In this document: in pieces, positions 12,150 to 23,465 of the stretch
How positions within the stretch are numbered: position 1 is the first letter of the stretch
Layout: each line of letters starts with the position of its first letter
Notes under the pieces: model-generated
The model's database searches: none
The model's input: only the letters and a program-made list of their open reading frames with translations
Told to the model about the DNA's origin: nothing
Made by a program: the position numbers and the translations under genes
Origin: Lentinula raphanica
Lineage: Eukaryota > Basidiomycota > Agaricomycetes > Agaricales > Omphalotaceae
Direction of reading: 5' to 3'
DNA length: 64,000 nt
Assembly (NCBI GenBank): GCA_027919835.1
Contig: JANVFP010000008.1
Coordinates: 992,001 to 1,056,000 of the forward strand

Positions 12150-12541
12150 ATTGTTCAATGAGATAGAAGAAATAAAGATGTAGGGTATGGAATTTAGGAA
12201 AGGCGTTTCCTTACGTTTTAAGTAATGTTACGACACTTTATATACAAACTCAAGCCGAAAACGTGTACGGATGCCGATTTCATGATCAATTACTTTTCGA
12301 CCACGCTGTCTGTGCGGTACTATTACGCGGTACTGCGCTGCACTGCGCCGCAGAGGAAGATTCTTTAAGATATTGCCAGACTGCGAACAAGCCAGTCATC
12401 TGAGGAATGCAATAAGCCTTCGACGATTATCAGAATTGAGTTGAACTAAAAAAGTATGCTTCATTCCTTATTCATGAAAAGTTACAGAACAAAACCTTCT
12501 CTGATTATTCTCTTTCTGCATTAAACTATTAGTATCACTAT
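12150..12541. other. Intergenic between COG7 stop and Argonaute start
   Basis: This should hold the Argonaute promoter and the COG7 3' end. A short TACGCGGTACTGCGCTGCA-like repetitive patch occurs near 12321-12350. I see no gene. Confidence 0.5.
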
Positions 12542-15181
12542 CTATTTCCAGCCTCGCATACGAGCTACATGTCTCAAGACACCTTCCTCATCATTTGTAC
12601 TATACAGTTCTGCTTTTCCAGCATCATCATCTAACTCAACATACTCCTTCCACTGCTGCAGCTCTTCAGATTCTACATTGATTACGCGAATGACATTTGA
12701 GAGGTACCCTAGGTCCGAGGCTAACTGTGCTGCACCACCGGCATTGAGTTGGTTGATACGAGGAAGGATGTCGGTGGTTAGATACGCTAAGAGTGACTGC
12801 CCCAAGGATGATAGCCAAGCCGTCGATACTGTTTCTGGGTCTAAGGTGGCTACCTTCACAATGGATTGGCGGCGAGAATGCGTCGGCACACTCGATACCT
12901 CCGAGACAGATGGATCTGCAACGTTCTTGAGTAGTTCAGGATCTGCAAAGGGCAAGGTTTGCAGCGAGAACGACAGGGCATCGTCATCGGCGTAGACTTC
13001 GAAAAGACGAGGCAAGTTGAGTAGACCCTCGGTCACTCGTTGAATAGTCTCACTGGGAGACAATGAAAAGGTAGGGACTTGCAGATCATTAAAAGCCGTG
13101 TTTCGCGAATCTACGGCGGTGGTGACCCAGATAGGTGACGAAGCATACGAAGCAAGCTGTTGGCGAAGGGGCGACAAGATAGTGTTTTGTAGCGATATCT
13201 GACACGCCTTCGCCAGTTCGAACATTGCAGAACGAGCATCCACAAGCAATGGCTCTCCTGCAATGGAGGAAACTCCTTGGCTGCGTAGGTGAATCTCTCG
13301 ACTATGGGAGGGATCCAAGTCAACTCTGTCCAAAAGGGCGTGCAAGTCGGCAGAGTTCAAAGACGATTGCTCAAGAATCTGCTCTGAACCTTTCGAGCTG
13401 GCGATGGGAAAACTAGAAGGATCCCCGCGATGAAGTCGGAATTTGCTTGCCGTTTGAGCGAGGCTGGAACGTAACTTGACTTCGAATGAAGTCATCTGTT
13501 CGAATACGCTGCGCGCTGCGCTCAGAAGATGTAGCATCGATTGTATGTTGGACCAATCCTGCGAGGTATAGTCCAACCCAGAGAGATCTTCTGATCCTGC
13601 ATTCTGCAGTGTCGACTGTGGTCCCGAAGAAGCGAAGCTAACGTCCGCAGTCCACATATCTACGAAAGACTTCAAGAACCCATCCAATGCTTGCAGTAAT
13701 GACATAGAGCCAAAACCGTGAGTGAACGCAGAGTATCGTACGAGGCTTTCCTCCGCAGCCCCAAATACGTCCACTGCCCTCTCTCGGAAGATACGAGCTT
13801 GGTCCGAACTCGAGACTTTTTGACGAGTGTCTATCGAAACAATCTCTCGCAATGTATGGTCAAGCAAGCGACGTTCGAGAGAACCATAGTCCACCTGAAA
13901 CTCCAGAAAAGGGTGAAAAAGCTCCTGGTCCCAATCCAACCCATCAGCCAGGCTCGGAATTTTTTGACCACTGGAAACACTCCGATTTGCGCCAGAGCGA
14001 AACGATATAGACATTCGCATAGACCTTTTACGACTGTGTGATGGTGGAGTAGGAGTTGGGGGATCAGTGTGATTTGCAGAGTTCGGGATTTCTGGGAGGG
14101 AAGGAGCAATGGCTGAATATTGTATTTTTTCCATGATTTTGGCCACGGCGACAGCGAACTCTTCTGTTATTTTGAAGTTGGCTAGAAGCTCCTTCAGGGC
14201 TAGATCGGCATAATGCGATGATAAAGACGTTAGACGCTGAGAGAATGTAGGCTGGAGAGCAGAAAAGATGGAGGATATGAAGGCGGAGAGCGTATGTGCA
14301 GGATCAGGGAAGATGGCCGGAATGGAACTACGCTCTTGGTTCAACAGGGCGAGGACACTGGCATAGAACTTGGGCAGAAATTCACTAAACTTCTGACCAG
14401 AAGTCTTTCCTTCGAGAGCAGTGTCCGAGAGATCTGCCTCATGCCACATAGACGTAAGAGAGGCCCTGCGCGAGCCATAGTAGTAGTTCCGAAACTCGAG
14501 TTCCCTTTGAATATTGGAGAAGATGTAGAAGTAACTCCGGCAAGCTTCCAAATTCTGCTCATTGATAGCAGCGACCAGAGCTGAGCTGAGAGAGGCTTCG
14601 AGCTGATTCTGCAGATTCACAAGCAACGTTCTCCGTGGATCGTATTCCGGGGTGTTCTGAAAAACAATCATGCTTTTGTTAGCTTCGGATAGCCTGGATG
14701 CCGCCTTGGCATAGCTGCGTTCCGCCAGCATAGATGTGACCTCCACCTCCATCGTGCTCCAGCTTTCCGCCTCTCGAAGAACTTCTCTAGCTGCCTCCAT
14801 GTGCGTCTTCATCGTGTCCAGGCGTTTAAGCTGCTCGAGTGCCGAGGCAGTCGAATCAGGGATAGCTGCGCGCGAACGTGCATGAACTGTGGCCAGAGAA
14901 GTTTGGAGGGATAGCGCGTTGTCCTTTATGAAGTGAAGATCATAAGTAAGACGAGGAATACCGCGAGATACATCCGCGATTGTCCTTTCGAGCTGGGAGG
15001 AGGTGTCTTCGCAGGCGATGTCAAGTGAGGCAAGGAGTTGAGTGATTTGCTGGTCTAGTTCTGAGAGGCTTTCGTTGTTTTGTATGCTCCCGGAAGCCGT
15101 TAAGGCATCATTGATCCAGGATGTAACATCTTCGTATTCTTCTAGAGATTCAAGGCTCTCTGCGCTATTGGGAAATGTCAT
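12542..15181 (-). CDS. COG7: Conserved oligomeric Golgi complex subunit 7
   Basis: Cog7 belongs to lobe B of the COG tether, which captures vesicles recycling within the Golgi. The frame is a single exon of 879 residues, close to the size expected of fungal Cog7. It begins MTFPNSAESLESLEEYEDVTSWINDAL; the EEYEDVTSWIN block is typical of the Cog7 N-terminus. Long helical, heptad-rich regions follow (for example ASLDIACEDTSSQLERTI and LEQLKRLDTMKTHMEAAREV), which fit the coiled-coil tethering role. A Ser-rich disordered loop lies around residues 375-410. It ends ...EEGVLRHVARMRGWK. The absence of introns is notable in this neighbourhood, but the frame is undamaged. The SNAPC3-like gene lies about 210 bp upstream in the same orientation. 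Confidence 0.9.
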   Translation of the reverse strand: MTFPNSAESLESLEEYEDVTSWINDALTASGSIQNNESLSELDQQITQLLASLDIACEDTSSQLERTIADVSRGIPRLTYDLHFIKDNALSLQTSLATVHARSRAAIPDSTASALEQLKRLDTMKTHMEAAREVLREAESWSTMEVEVTSMLAERSYAKAASRLSEANKSMIVFQNTPEYDPRRTLLVNLQNQLEASLSSALVAAINEQNLEACRSYFYIFSNIQRELEFRNYYYGSRRASLTSMWHEADLSDTALEGKTSGQKFSEFLPKFYASVLALLNQERSSIPAIFPDPAHTLSAFISSIFSALQPTFSQRLTSLSSHYADLALKELLANFKITEEFAVAVAKIMEKIQYSAIAPSLPEIPNSANHTDPPTPTPPSHSRKRSMRMSISFRSGANRSVSSGQKIPSLADGLDWDQELFHPFLEFQVDYGSLERRLLDHTLREIVSIDTRQKVSSSDQARIFRERAVDVFGAAEESLVRYSAFTHGFGSMSLLQALDGFLKSFVDMWTADVSFASSGPQSTLQNAGSEDLSGLDYTSQDWSNIQSMLHLLSAARSVFEQMTSFEVKLRSSLAQTASKFRLHRGDPSSFPIASSKGSEQILEQSSLNSADLHALLDRVDLDPSHSREIHLRSQGVSSIAGEPLLVDARSAMFELAKACQISLQNTILSPLRQQLASYASSPIWVTTAVDSRNTAFNDLQVPTFSLSPSETIQRVTEGLLNLPRLFEVYADDDALSFSLQTLPFADPELLKNVADPSVSEVSSVPTHSRRQSIVKVATLDPETVSTAWLSSLGQSLLAYLTTDILPRINQLNAGGAAQLASDLGYLSNVIRVINVESEELQQWKEYVELDDDAGKAELYSTNDEEGVLRHVARMRGWK

Positions 15182-15389
15182 GAAGTTGAAAACATAATCT
15201 AGGGTTTATCGGAAAACATGACCCGCCATTGACCCGCCACAACTTTGAACTCAGAGTCAATTGCAAAGGGTATTTTGGGTGTATTCACGAACGCGTTTGA
15301 TTCTTCTTACATTACAGACGGCGAACGGAACACATCGTGAGGGTACTATACAGGTCAAGATACGCAATGCATCGGGGTACAAATCAGTT

Positions 15390-16839
15390 CTACCACAGCT
15401 TATACTTCGGTAAAGGGAGAACAAGTACTTCTTCGCTCTCATCTGTCGGATCACCCATACTTCTCCAACATGAATCGCACAGTAGGCAAGGACTGGCCTC
15501 CAACCTCACGTCTCCAACCACGGACCAAACAGCAGGTATCTTAGTACACGCCTGGCAGAAGTCCAGAGAAGCGGGAGCTTGATACAGAGTAAGGGGATAT
15601 CCGGTGGCAGGATCCTTGGAATGCTTCAATCTACTCTCAGCGTTTAGTATACGGTTTGGACGAAAGGTGGCGAAGGCTCTTCACCTGATCTGATCAATCA
15701 CGATGTAATGTTCACAATTGCCTTGATGTAGAAGCCAGTATGGTTTGTTGACTTGCAGTGCCAACGATGAAAGTGGGGTATCGTGCATTGAAGTTCTAGA
15801 CTTCTTGATTGTGGTAGTGGACTTGGTGATTTTGAGGTGTTGGATAAGCTTACTGCGAGTAAATTGAGCGAATAGTAATATAGAGCTTGTATCGGTATAC
15901 TCACTCAGCGTAGTCTTCTTCGTTCAAGCCATCTCCATAGGCAACATCATTGACGACAATAACACATCCACTACTTCCGTGCATACCGTTCGTTTCTTTG
16001 TAACTGACAACTTTACCATCCTCAAGGACCTCTTCTGGCAATTCGTTCGAAACACATGGCATGACTTCAAATAGATCTCCGAGTGTTTGAGACGCCATCA
16101 TTACATGTTGGGAACACTTGCTCAGCACGCTCGACCGCCATTGCACTTTGAAATGAGTAGTGAACGTGATAAGCACATGAGAGTCTATACCGGCCGAGGG
16201 AGCATCCATATCGGTGTCAGAGGTTTTCTGTAGTATGATGTGAGTACAGGTCAAATAGACAGTCGGATTGATTCTTTACTACGGCGGTGAGGGTGTTGTA
16301 ATCTGCATTTCTGGGAGGTCTTGTGAAAAGAACAGCGTCGGGTTGCAATCTATGCAGACGTCAGAATCATACAGGAATTACACATTTGACTACCCACTTC
16401 CAAGACGAAAGAGGAATTGCATCGAGTTTCGATTGTAGTTCTCGTACTTCTTGTAGCTCATTTTGTGACTCTGACGACGCTGCAGACCTTTTGCGCGTTT
16501 TTGCCAGTTTCGATGTGCTTCCATGTAAAGATGCGATGGCAACATCACTACTCCTGTAGAGGTAGGCTGAAAGCATCGGATTTTGCCATACATCCATGAG
16601 CGAGTTTTGGATGTCTGCGACACTGTACACTGGCGATCATTAATTCAGAGATTAGACTCAAGATTTCAGGCGACATACCTGCATTCCGCTGCTATAGAAG
16701 CTTGATCTACTTCGGGCCCTGGTGAACTCTGAACAGAATGAGAGATCGCATTGGCTTCTTGAGAAAATTTCATGACATCGACGGTTTCTGAGGAAGGGCC
16801 AAATTCAGAGGCCAGCACGTATTCTATGCGCTGGTTCAT
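15390..16839 (-). CDS. snRNA-activating protein complex subunit 3-like (SNAP50)
   Basis: In animals SNAPC3/SNAP50 binds the proximal sequence element of snRNA promoters. The fungal copy belongs to the same C-terminal zinc-binding family. The start is the ATG at 16837-16839 (MNQRIEYVLASEFG). Exons follow around 16624-16370, 16230-15903, 15860-15700 and 15640-15390. The C-terminus carries the family signature: EHYIVIDQIRLKH, then GYPLTLYQ, FCQACTKIPAVW, and SPCLLCDSCWRSM, with paired Cys residues (C-x2-C ... C-x2-C) that resemble the zinc site of the animal protein. It ends LPKYKLW at 15390. Several GT-AG introns preserve phase. I infer about 380 residues and an intact gene. Confidence 0.8.
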
Positions 16840-17110
16840 GTTGCAGTTTGCTTGAATGGTGATTGAATGTCACTGTTCGACTGCCCGCGTAGAGAACGAG
16901 TGTATGGAGTCTCAGATAGAGAACATTTTAGGCGCCGACGAGCGCTTGGTAACTTAGCCTTTTCGGACTGCAGCAAGAATTCACACGAAGTTCCTTCATG
17001 AATCTGACGATTGGCATACTGGAATTACTTCTGAACATCGTAGCCTCGCTGCAGACCAATACTGACAGAACTTAAGCGTACTATATAGTATTTGGATGCA
17101 GTAAAACCAA

Positions 17111-18756
17111 TCATTCGTTAGAAAGAGAGGAGTCGTCATCGAAAGAGTCTGAAGAATCTTTGGGATTGATATTGATCACAGGTTGAGTTGAGCCTGTAGT
17201 TGTAAGATTCGGATTCTTCTTGTCAGTCAGCTGAGAGAAAATGCAATATCGATTAAGGACTAACAAAAGTTTTCAACTGCGGGGTAAAAAGATCCTCAGC
17301 TACGAGAACGTTTAGTCTAATATACTCTTGGACAAAAGTGTAGGTTGATAGTACTCACTTAGGTCCTTAATCATCGATTTGTGGAGTTCGAGTTCGCTTT
17401 CCCTTAGATGAAGCAATTCGGTCAAATTGCTGACAATTGTAAGCAATATCCGATTGTCTTCTTCCCGAGATTGCAGAGCTTTCTCTAGCTCTATGATACG
17501 ACTCAGAGGCTCATGAGGTTTGTTCTCTTCTTGTTTCATGAGCTGCTCAATTGATTGTTTCTCCTTTCGAACTATCAATCTTAAAGTGTAATTAGCACAA
17601 TGGGTTCCACTTACCTCAGGACCAGGACTAGTCTCTGAAATGTCCATAGAATCTTCTTTCTGTAAGGTAGCCTCAGTCTTTACCACAATCTCTGCGATAT
17701 CCTCAAATGATTCTAGCTTTATAGAAGTTTTCTTCTCAAGAGGGGTCGAAAGTCTAGAAGTGCTAGGGCCTGCAAGAGAATTGTCATAGGCTTCAGGAGC
17801 AGGAAAACGAGGTGAAGGGGAGTGAAACTCTTCAGACACATAAGACAACGATGGTGAAGGTTCGACAGAGTGGACGAAGTTAGGAGCAGAGGGAGAGGGT
17901 TCGCGTCGATCACTGTGGACAGAAGCATCCTCTGGCGCAGGAGAAGATCTGGTGCTACTCACAGAGTGAGATGGTTGAGTTGAAGTTAAGGGAGTTGGTA
18001 TTGTATTGCCGGCGGAAGGCGCACCTACGTCGAGAGTCAGTCTTTGTAGTAGGACCATCTTTGATACTTACCCAGGCCATGATAACCACATATGACAGGA
18101 CCTGACCCTGGCACAGGAGATCCAGGCATGGCTGGTAAACCTGCAAGTGCAGCGTTGACGTCAAAAGGTCGCATAACTTGCGAAAGGTGTGTAGGTATAT
18201 CCTGAAATTGTAGATGCTCTGCATCCGGACCTATCCCAAGATTAGAGTAATGGGACGGAATGAGAGCAGGTAGTGTGGTTGCGGCGTTCCAGAGTGCTCG
18301 GAGTTGATGGTTTTGCAGGTCCTCGCCAGCTTCAACTCGTCCAGCCCATGCGAGCTCCCTCTTTGACAACAAATCACGATGGTTATGAACAATCACACTC
18401 CACTGAATAACACCACGAGCGGTTTCTGCCAGCGTAGCAGGTCGTCGAGGAGCTACATCTCCAGGGCCAAACTTCCCAAACGCCGGACAGCCCGCCTTGC
18501 AATTTTGGTGGATGCTTCTGTTATTAACGTGATCATAGCTACGACCACCGGTATTGACAGGCCATATGAATAGATTCTGGAATAAGGGGTTGACACGACG
18601 ATTCATGGTGTGGAGGCACTCGTGTGGGCAGACAATGAAACGACCTGTCTCCCAGCCATCCATGAATGGACCTAGATATATACCAGATGAATGATTGCCA
18701 GGTAGCGGAATAGCTGGGTAGTAAGGATGGAGTTGGAGAACAGGCAGACCGGCCAT
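17111..18756 (-). CDS. Unknown Cys/His-motif plus coiled-coil protein, paralogue A
   Basis: I do not recognise this family. Exon 1 (ATG at 18754-18756, MAGLPVLQLHPYYP) encodes about 237 residues with YLGPFMDGWETGRFIVCPH and a set of possible metal ligands: CPHECLH and HQNCKAGC. Exon 2 begins after a 47-nt intron (GTAAGT...GTAG) with GAPSAGNT and gives a Ser/Pro-rich disordered stretch. Then follow an acidic KLESFEDIAEIVVKTEA segment and a leucine-heptad coiled coil (ELEKALQSREEDNRIL...LTELLHLRESELELHKS). Two short 3' exons give EDLFTPQLKTF and an acidic Ser/Asp tail (DSSDSFDDDSSLSNE). The same exon plan is found in paralogue B at 23466-25116. An interaction or adaptor role is only a guess. 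Confidence 0.7.
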
Positions 18757-18973
18757 TCTGCAGGGCAGTAATTGATCTTGAGCTCAATTACTTATAGTAG
18801 AGACGATGATAGTAGTGCTCCGAGTTAAGAATCCTTTGGGGTTCTTAACAGAGGATAAGATGTGAACGACGTGAGAGTTGGTAAGCGCCGTTTAGGCGCC
18901 GTAATTCTATCTTGCTGCCAACTCTCACCGTCGCCTCTTTTCATACGTCGAATTTCGTGTATCTCGCGTCAAT

Positions 18974-19440
18974 ATGACACAGCTCTTCACAAATCCCATT
19001 CCTACCGATAGCTCCTTCCAGAGAACAGATATAAATCATCGCTCTCACACCTCTCCGAAGATCTTCGCCGCATATAAGAAGCTTAGTCTCGAGACAAGTA
19101 TAGACCTCAACCAAAAAATCGATAAGCGCAATCGAGGCAACTGCTCAAACAAGCGACGGCGTCCAGCTCAGCTGAGATGGTGTCTGATGTGGAATTTGAG
19201 GTCGACATCGAGCCCATGAATGGGTCATCATCCGTACCAATCCCACCATCTTTAATCGCGTCAAAGACAAACTGAAATTGCACACGCTGGCTTGGATAGA
19301 CGAGAGGAACAGAGAGAATAGTAGACGGCCGAGGGTCAGGGAAGATAACAATGAACCTGCTCTGAAACGGATGCGTTTCGAGGAGGAGGTTCCTTTGGGG
19401 GATGTAGGAATTACCCTCATGCTCTATGTTCACCTTCCGG
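18974..19440 (+). pseudogene. Relic of the gag-like gene family seen at 48.7 kb
   Basis: The start MTQLFTNPIPTDSSF and later KKLSLETSIDLNQKIDKRNR align with MSQLGTSFNSF and RRLDLESRLDMNYVIEEKNR of the gag-like gene at 48735. A later frame at about 19228 (TNPTIFNRVKDKLKLHTLAW) aligns with TTPSLFDRLKAKLSLVTLGW of the same protein. The matching blocks are in different frames, so the copy is frameshifted and dead. It lies within the foreign block that splits the first copy of the segmental duplication. Confidence 0.6.
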
Positions 19441-19830
19441 CCAGCTAGGTTCTCTTCACCAGCAAAATCTACCAAGCAAATCTCATCTACAGCGAACTCA
19501 GAAGAAGACGTTTCTCGCTTCTCCCACTCATCAAATATCCCCGAGCTCGCAGGCTCGTCACCCGAGGATGTCGAGCTCATAGATACTATCATAGAACGAG
19601 CCAGTCCATCCGCGACTACGTTCCTCCCTGTCTTCAAGGCATACAACGACGTTCTTCTCGAGCGTGAATTGGATCCTCATGGAGCTAAGTGTTATGGGGA
19701 GCTCTTGAAATTGGGCACGCTCAAAGGAAGCAGCTGGCAAGACAAGTGGGACACAATCAAAGCGCAAAATGGATATGGTTCAAAGCCGCGGGCGGCGGAA
19801 CTTAGCACCGCCCAAAGCTGCTGTCTCGGC
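19441..19830 (+). pseudogene. Fragment resembling the N-terminus of a basidiomycete Sfi1-like protein
   Basis: The open frame contains IPELAGSSPEDVELIDTIIE, ASPSATTFLPVFKAYNDVLL and YGELLKLGTLKGSSWQDKW. From memory this resembles the N-terminal region of Sfi1, a spindle-pole-body/centrin-binding protein, in basidiomycetes. The downstream centrin-binding repeats are not recognisable, and later frames to about 20635 are broken. I treat it as a truncated relic. The family assignment needs a database search; the fragment could belong to another conserved fungal protein. Confidence 0.45.
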
Positions 19831-20639
19831 ATTACAATGAAATGCGACCTCTGGTATAGCTATACCTCCTCGAGCGGGGCCTTCGACAATCCTCAGCGAC
19901 GACCTGTTCTCTTCCGGGCTTCGTGACTCCCAGATGTCCTGTTCCGAAAATAGTTCTATCGGAGACGCTTCTTCAACAGTCTTTCCCTCTCGCGAAGGCT
20001 CGGGTTGTGCGACCTTGACACAGAACTCATCAGATCTGGAATTGGATGATGATTTCTTGGCCTCCACATCCTAAGCCACTCCCTTCGCAAACTCCCTTTC
20101 GGCGAACTGCAAGGACTACTATGGAGTATGATACTCCGGAACACATCACGTCCACTCCCCTTCCATCATTTCTCAATATTAGAAATTTCCCCACCACATC
20201 CAGTTCGCCGCAAACTCACCTCATATCATCAATCCCTCAGACATCCTGAACAAGAATCGTTCAAGAAAGGCTGGGCCCTGTCGCAATCATGACTTGTCAA
20301 CCCAGAATGAGTTTCTTTGATAACCAGACGCATAGGACTGACTTCATGGGTCTGTGACTTGAGCACGAGATCGAACTCTGGGAAGAACATCACATCAAAT
20401 CTATGGCACGATGAAGCGAACTGGGATGCTATCAGGCAGCAGGCTAGGGTTTTCAATCTCAATCCACATATCCCAAATCCCGAGCTCATCCGTCGATTCA
20501 ATCACTCTGCCCAGCTGCCTCTGTGGGGAGGATTACTGGGCGCTCCAAGAAGATTGTGATTCTATCTCTGAAGACCACCGAAAGGGGGCCATTGTTTCTG
20601 AATTTCTCAATCCGGGTTATCACCCTTTGACTTGAATAT

Positions 20640-21260
20640 TTGCTCACTATTTCGAGCTTTTGCTCACTAATCCAATAAATTTTGTTTACCTCACTAATTC
20701 GAGCGATGCTCACCAATTCGAGCGATGCTCACTGAATTTAATTTGAGCAATTGCTCACTGAATTTAATTCGAGCGATGCTCACTGAATTTAATTCGAGCG
20801 ATGCTCACTAATCGAAGCAATACTCACCAACTCGAGTGATACTCACCAATTTGAGGGATACTCACCAATCCGAGCGATTGCTCACTAATTCAAGCGATGC
20901 TCACTAACTTTGATACTCACTACTTCGAGCGATGCTCATGAATTTGAGTGATTGCTCAATAATTAAAGTTTTGTTCACCTCACTAATTCGAGCGATGCTC
21001 AACAATTTGAGCAATGATCATTAATTCGAGAGAGTGCCCATTAATCCGAAAAATCTTGTTCATCTCACTAATTTGAGCAATGCTCAGCTATTCGAGCTCA
21101 TTGATTTGAGCTATTGCTCACCAATTCAAGCTATCGCTCTCAAATTTGAGCGACAATTTCCAGTTCACCTCACAACGGAGCAATTTATTCCTATTTTCAT
21201 TATCTTTCATACAATGACATTTACATGTATACTTATTGCTCAATGATTCAAGCTATTATC
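20640..21260. repeat. Degenerate minisatellite, core GCTCACTAATTCGAGCGAT
   Basis: Some 25 imperfect copies of a unit of about 20-27 bp (TGCTCACTRAATTCGAGCGA) fill this stretch. The bases most often kept are GAGCGATGCTCA and AATT. GAGC...GCTC gives each unit a small self-complementary core. No gene is present. Confidence 0.85.
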
Positions 21261-21280
21261 TGCTATCATTTCAAAAAATT

Positions 21281-21984
21281 CGGTTCATGGGCTATGTCCG
21301 TGGAGGCTTATGTCCCGATTCGGACATAAGCCAGTGCACATGACTTTTAGCATGACTCAGCACTCCTGAAAGTCGCACGACCTCAGCACAACTGACTGGA
21401 GGTTTTGGAACCCTCTATACTGTGGTACCTAGAATCTGTGTATGTCTTTGAGAAGGTAGTCAATACATTATCCTGAGGTCGGGCTTGAGTGCTTTTTCCA
21501 CAGGTTTTGGCATGCTTTCAGGGAGGAAAGTTGAATAAGTGTAGAATCAAGAGGCCAAAGTCTACCGAAGCCGATCTAGCATGATTAGGCAATCTTATCT
21601 GTATTATCAGTCATCTTATCAGAAAATTGGTCATCTTATCGAAAATCTCACAAGGTTGTTGGGACACGGCACGACGGCTCAAGGCAATGAGTAAGAGCCT
21701 TTCATGTCATCTTGAAAACGATTGGCTGGGGCTTATGTCAAATGGGGCAGTTGCCCAAAAAGAGATAAGCCCTCGCGCGACATCGACCTGCCAAAAATGG
21801 TCTTGATTTCTGTTAAGCCGGATTTCGAGAATTGAATTTTTGAGGGTATGCTACATAAAAAAGACAGATGCACAAACTGTATATAAGAACTGGGAATCCT
21901 CTCTCTTTCTCTTTTCTTTTCTCTTTTTCTCAACTTGAAAAAACTTGAAAAAAACCAAATCTCCACAGACATAAACCATAAGCC
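21281..21984. mobile_element. 704-bp inverted-repeat element, copy 1
   Basis: The ends are imperfect inverted repeats of about 24 bp: left GGTTCATGGGCTATGTCCG..., right end reverse-complement GGCTTATGGTTTATGTCTG..., matching at 19 of 24 positions. Next to the left end is a perfect 11-bp hairpin (GGCTTATGTCC...GGACATAAGCC). Near the right end is a TATATAAG box followed by a CT-rich run, which looks promoter-like and is also common in LTRs. AAATT precedes the element. It encodes no plausible protein, so it is non-autonomous. Confidence 0.75.
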
Positions 21985-21989
21985 AAATT

Positions 21990-22693
21990 CGGTTCATGGG
22001 CTATGTCCGTGGAGGCTTATGTCCCGATTCGGACATAAGCCAGTGCACATGACTTTTAGCATGACTCAGCACTCCTGAAAGTCGCACGACCTCAGCACAA
22101 CTGACTGGAGGTTTTGGAACCCTCTATACTGTGGTACCTAGAATCTGTGTATGTCTTTGAGAAGGTAGTCAATACATTATCCTGAGGTCGGGCTTGAGTG
22201 CTTTTTCCACAGGTTTTGGCATGCTTTCAGGGAGGAAAGTTGAATAAGTGTAGAATCAAGAGGCCAAAGTCTACCGAAGCCGATCTAGCATGATTAGGCA
22301 ATCTTATCTGTATTATCAGTCATCTTATCAGAAAATTGGTCATCTTATCGAAAATCTCACAAGGTTGTTGGGACACGGCACGACGGCTCAAGGCAATGAG
22401 TAAGAGCCTTTCATGTCATCTTGAAAACGATTGGCTGGGGCTTATGTCAAATGGGGCAGTTGCCCAAAAAGAGATAAGCCCTCGCGCGACATCGACCTGC
22501 CAAAAATGGTCTTGATTTCTGTTAAGCCGGATTTCGAGAATTGAATTTTTGAGGGTATGCTACATAAAAAAGACAGATGCACAAACTGTATATAAGAACT
22601 GGGAATCCTCTCTCTTTCTCTTTTCTTTTCTCTTTTTCTCAACTTGAAAAAACTTGAAAAAAACCAAATCTCCACAGACATAAACCATAAGCC
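21990..22693. mobile_element. 704-bp inverted-repeat element, copy 2
   Basis: I found no difference from copy 1 along its length. The copies are separated only by AAATT (21985-21989), and the right flank continues AAAAATT. The head-to-tail arrangement with an AT-rich pentamer at each junction suggests either two insertions or a tandem duplication that kept the target repeat. Confidence 0.75.
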
Positions 22694-22699
22694 AAAAAT

Positions 22700-22900
22700 T
22701 CTACTATTCTCAATCCAAGCTATTGCTCTCAGGCTTGAACTTCAGCTATTACCCTCAACTTCCAGCTCGCCATTCAATGGAGCAATCTTCTGTTCATTCT
22801 CATGATTCCTCATGCACATGTTTTAAACAATGACACTCAAGAATATTTAATGCTGCAGTTGACATGTTTCATTTGAACATTCGCACTATGTTAAGTACTA
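22700..22900. repeat. Continuation of the AT/GCTC-rich sequence beyond the 704-bp elements
   Basis: The stretch 22755-22845 (TTCCAGCTCGCC...GGAGCAATCTT) resembles 21150-21230 (TTCCAGTTCACC...GGAGCAATTTA). The element pair therefore sits inside, or beside, a duplicated piece of the minisatellite block. Confidence 0.5.
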
Positions 22901-22929
22901 CTAGTAACATTGCCTACACTCTGGTTGCC

Positions 22930-23035
22930 CGTGCTTGTGAGCGCTCTGAGGGAGCTCCGGCTCTGTTCGGGGTGTAACGACCACTCACTCTCACGGGCGG
23001 GTAACGCGGGCCAAGGCCCAGGCAAACACACTCAA
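22930..23035. repeat. Dispersed repeat with GGGCCAAGGCCC hairpin, copy 1
   Basis: This contains GGAGCTCCGGCTCTGTTCGG, a TCACTCTCACGGGCGGGTAA stretch and the hairpin GGGCCAAGGCCC followed by AGGCAAAC. A second copy lies at 51180-51305 with the same order of blocks. It is probably a short non-autonomous element; I could not define its ends. Confidence 0.6.
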
Positions 23036-23084
23036 TTCTATACTTACTGATACTTGTTCACTCGACAGTGATACATCTTATCAG

Positions 23085-23345
23085 ACTGAGAAGTTGATGC
23101 ATGATACCGTATGATGACTCAACGAATGGCAGTGGCCAGGCGGGCCCAGTCCATGAGTCATCGCATTGATCAAGACTCAAATTGAAAGCGCCTCTGAGTC
23201 TTTGCTCGCAACTTTCACGACGCGTCTTTATTCGCAATGAGTACTTAGATTGAAGTTCTTTCAGATGGCATTGTACTCCTTGTGCTCAAGAGACCATGTT
23301 TGAACTATGTAGTCTCCCTTGAAGTCAGATTCGTAGATTGGTCAT
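23085..23345 (+). pseudogene. Relic of the RNase H2B 5' end
   Basis: The sequence GATGCATGAT...TCAACGAATGGC and CTTTCACGACGCGTCTTTATTCGCAATGAGTACT aligns with 25190-25310, the region upstream of and including the start of the RNase H2B gene. The relic breaks off after the part equivalent to the first intron. It marks the far end of the first copy of the segmental duplication. Confidence 0.8.
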
Positions 23346-23465
23346 GATCCTTGGCATTAGTAGAGGACCACGGTCCACGCAAGACAATTGATGCTATTAC
23401 ACCAGACAAAGACCGACAAAATCTAGCAAGTATAATATATAGTAATTGCGTGCGGTGAAACCAAA

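Noticed and set aside
13718..14584. Plus-strand frames inside COG7
   Set aside because: They are antisense shadows of a clear 879-residue gene and have no domain.
20240..20720. Protein-coding gene after the Sfi1-like relic
   Set aside because: Frames on both strands are short and drift into the minisatellite; no recognised motif.
23305..23340. Another TAGTCTCCC micro-insertion
   Set aside because: It starts TAGTCTCCC and has AAGTCAGA, but the stretch aligns without a gap to the RNase H2B region at about 25370-25400, and no flanking repeat is present.
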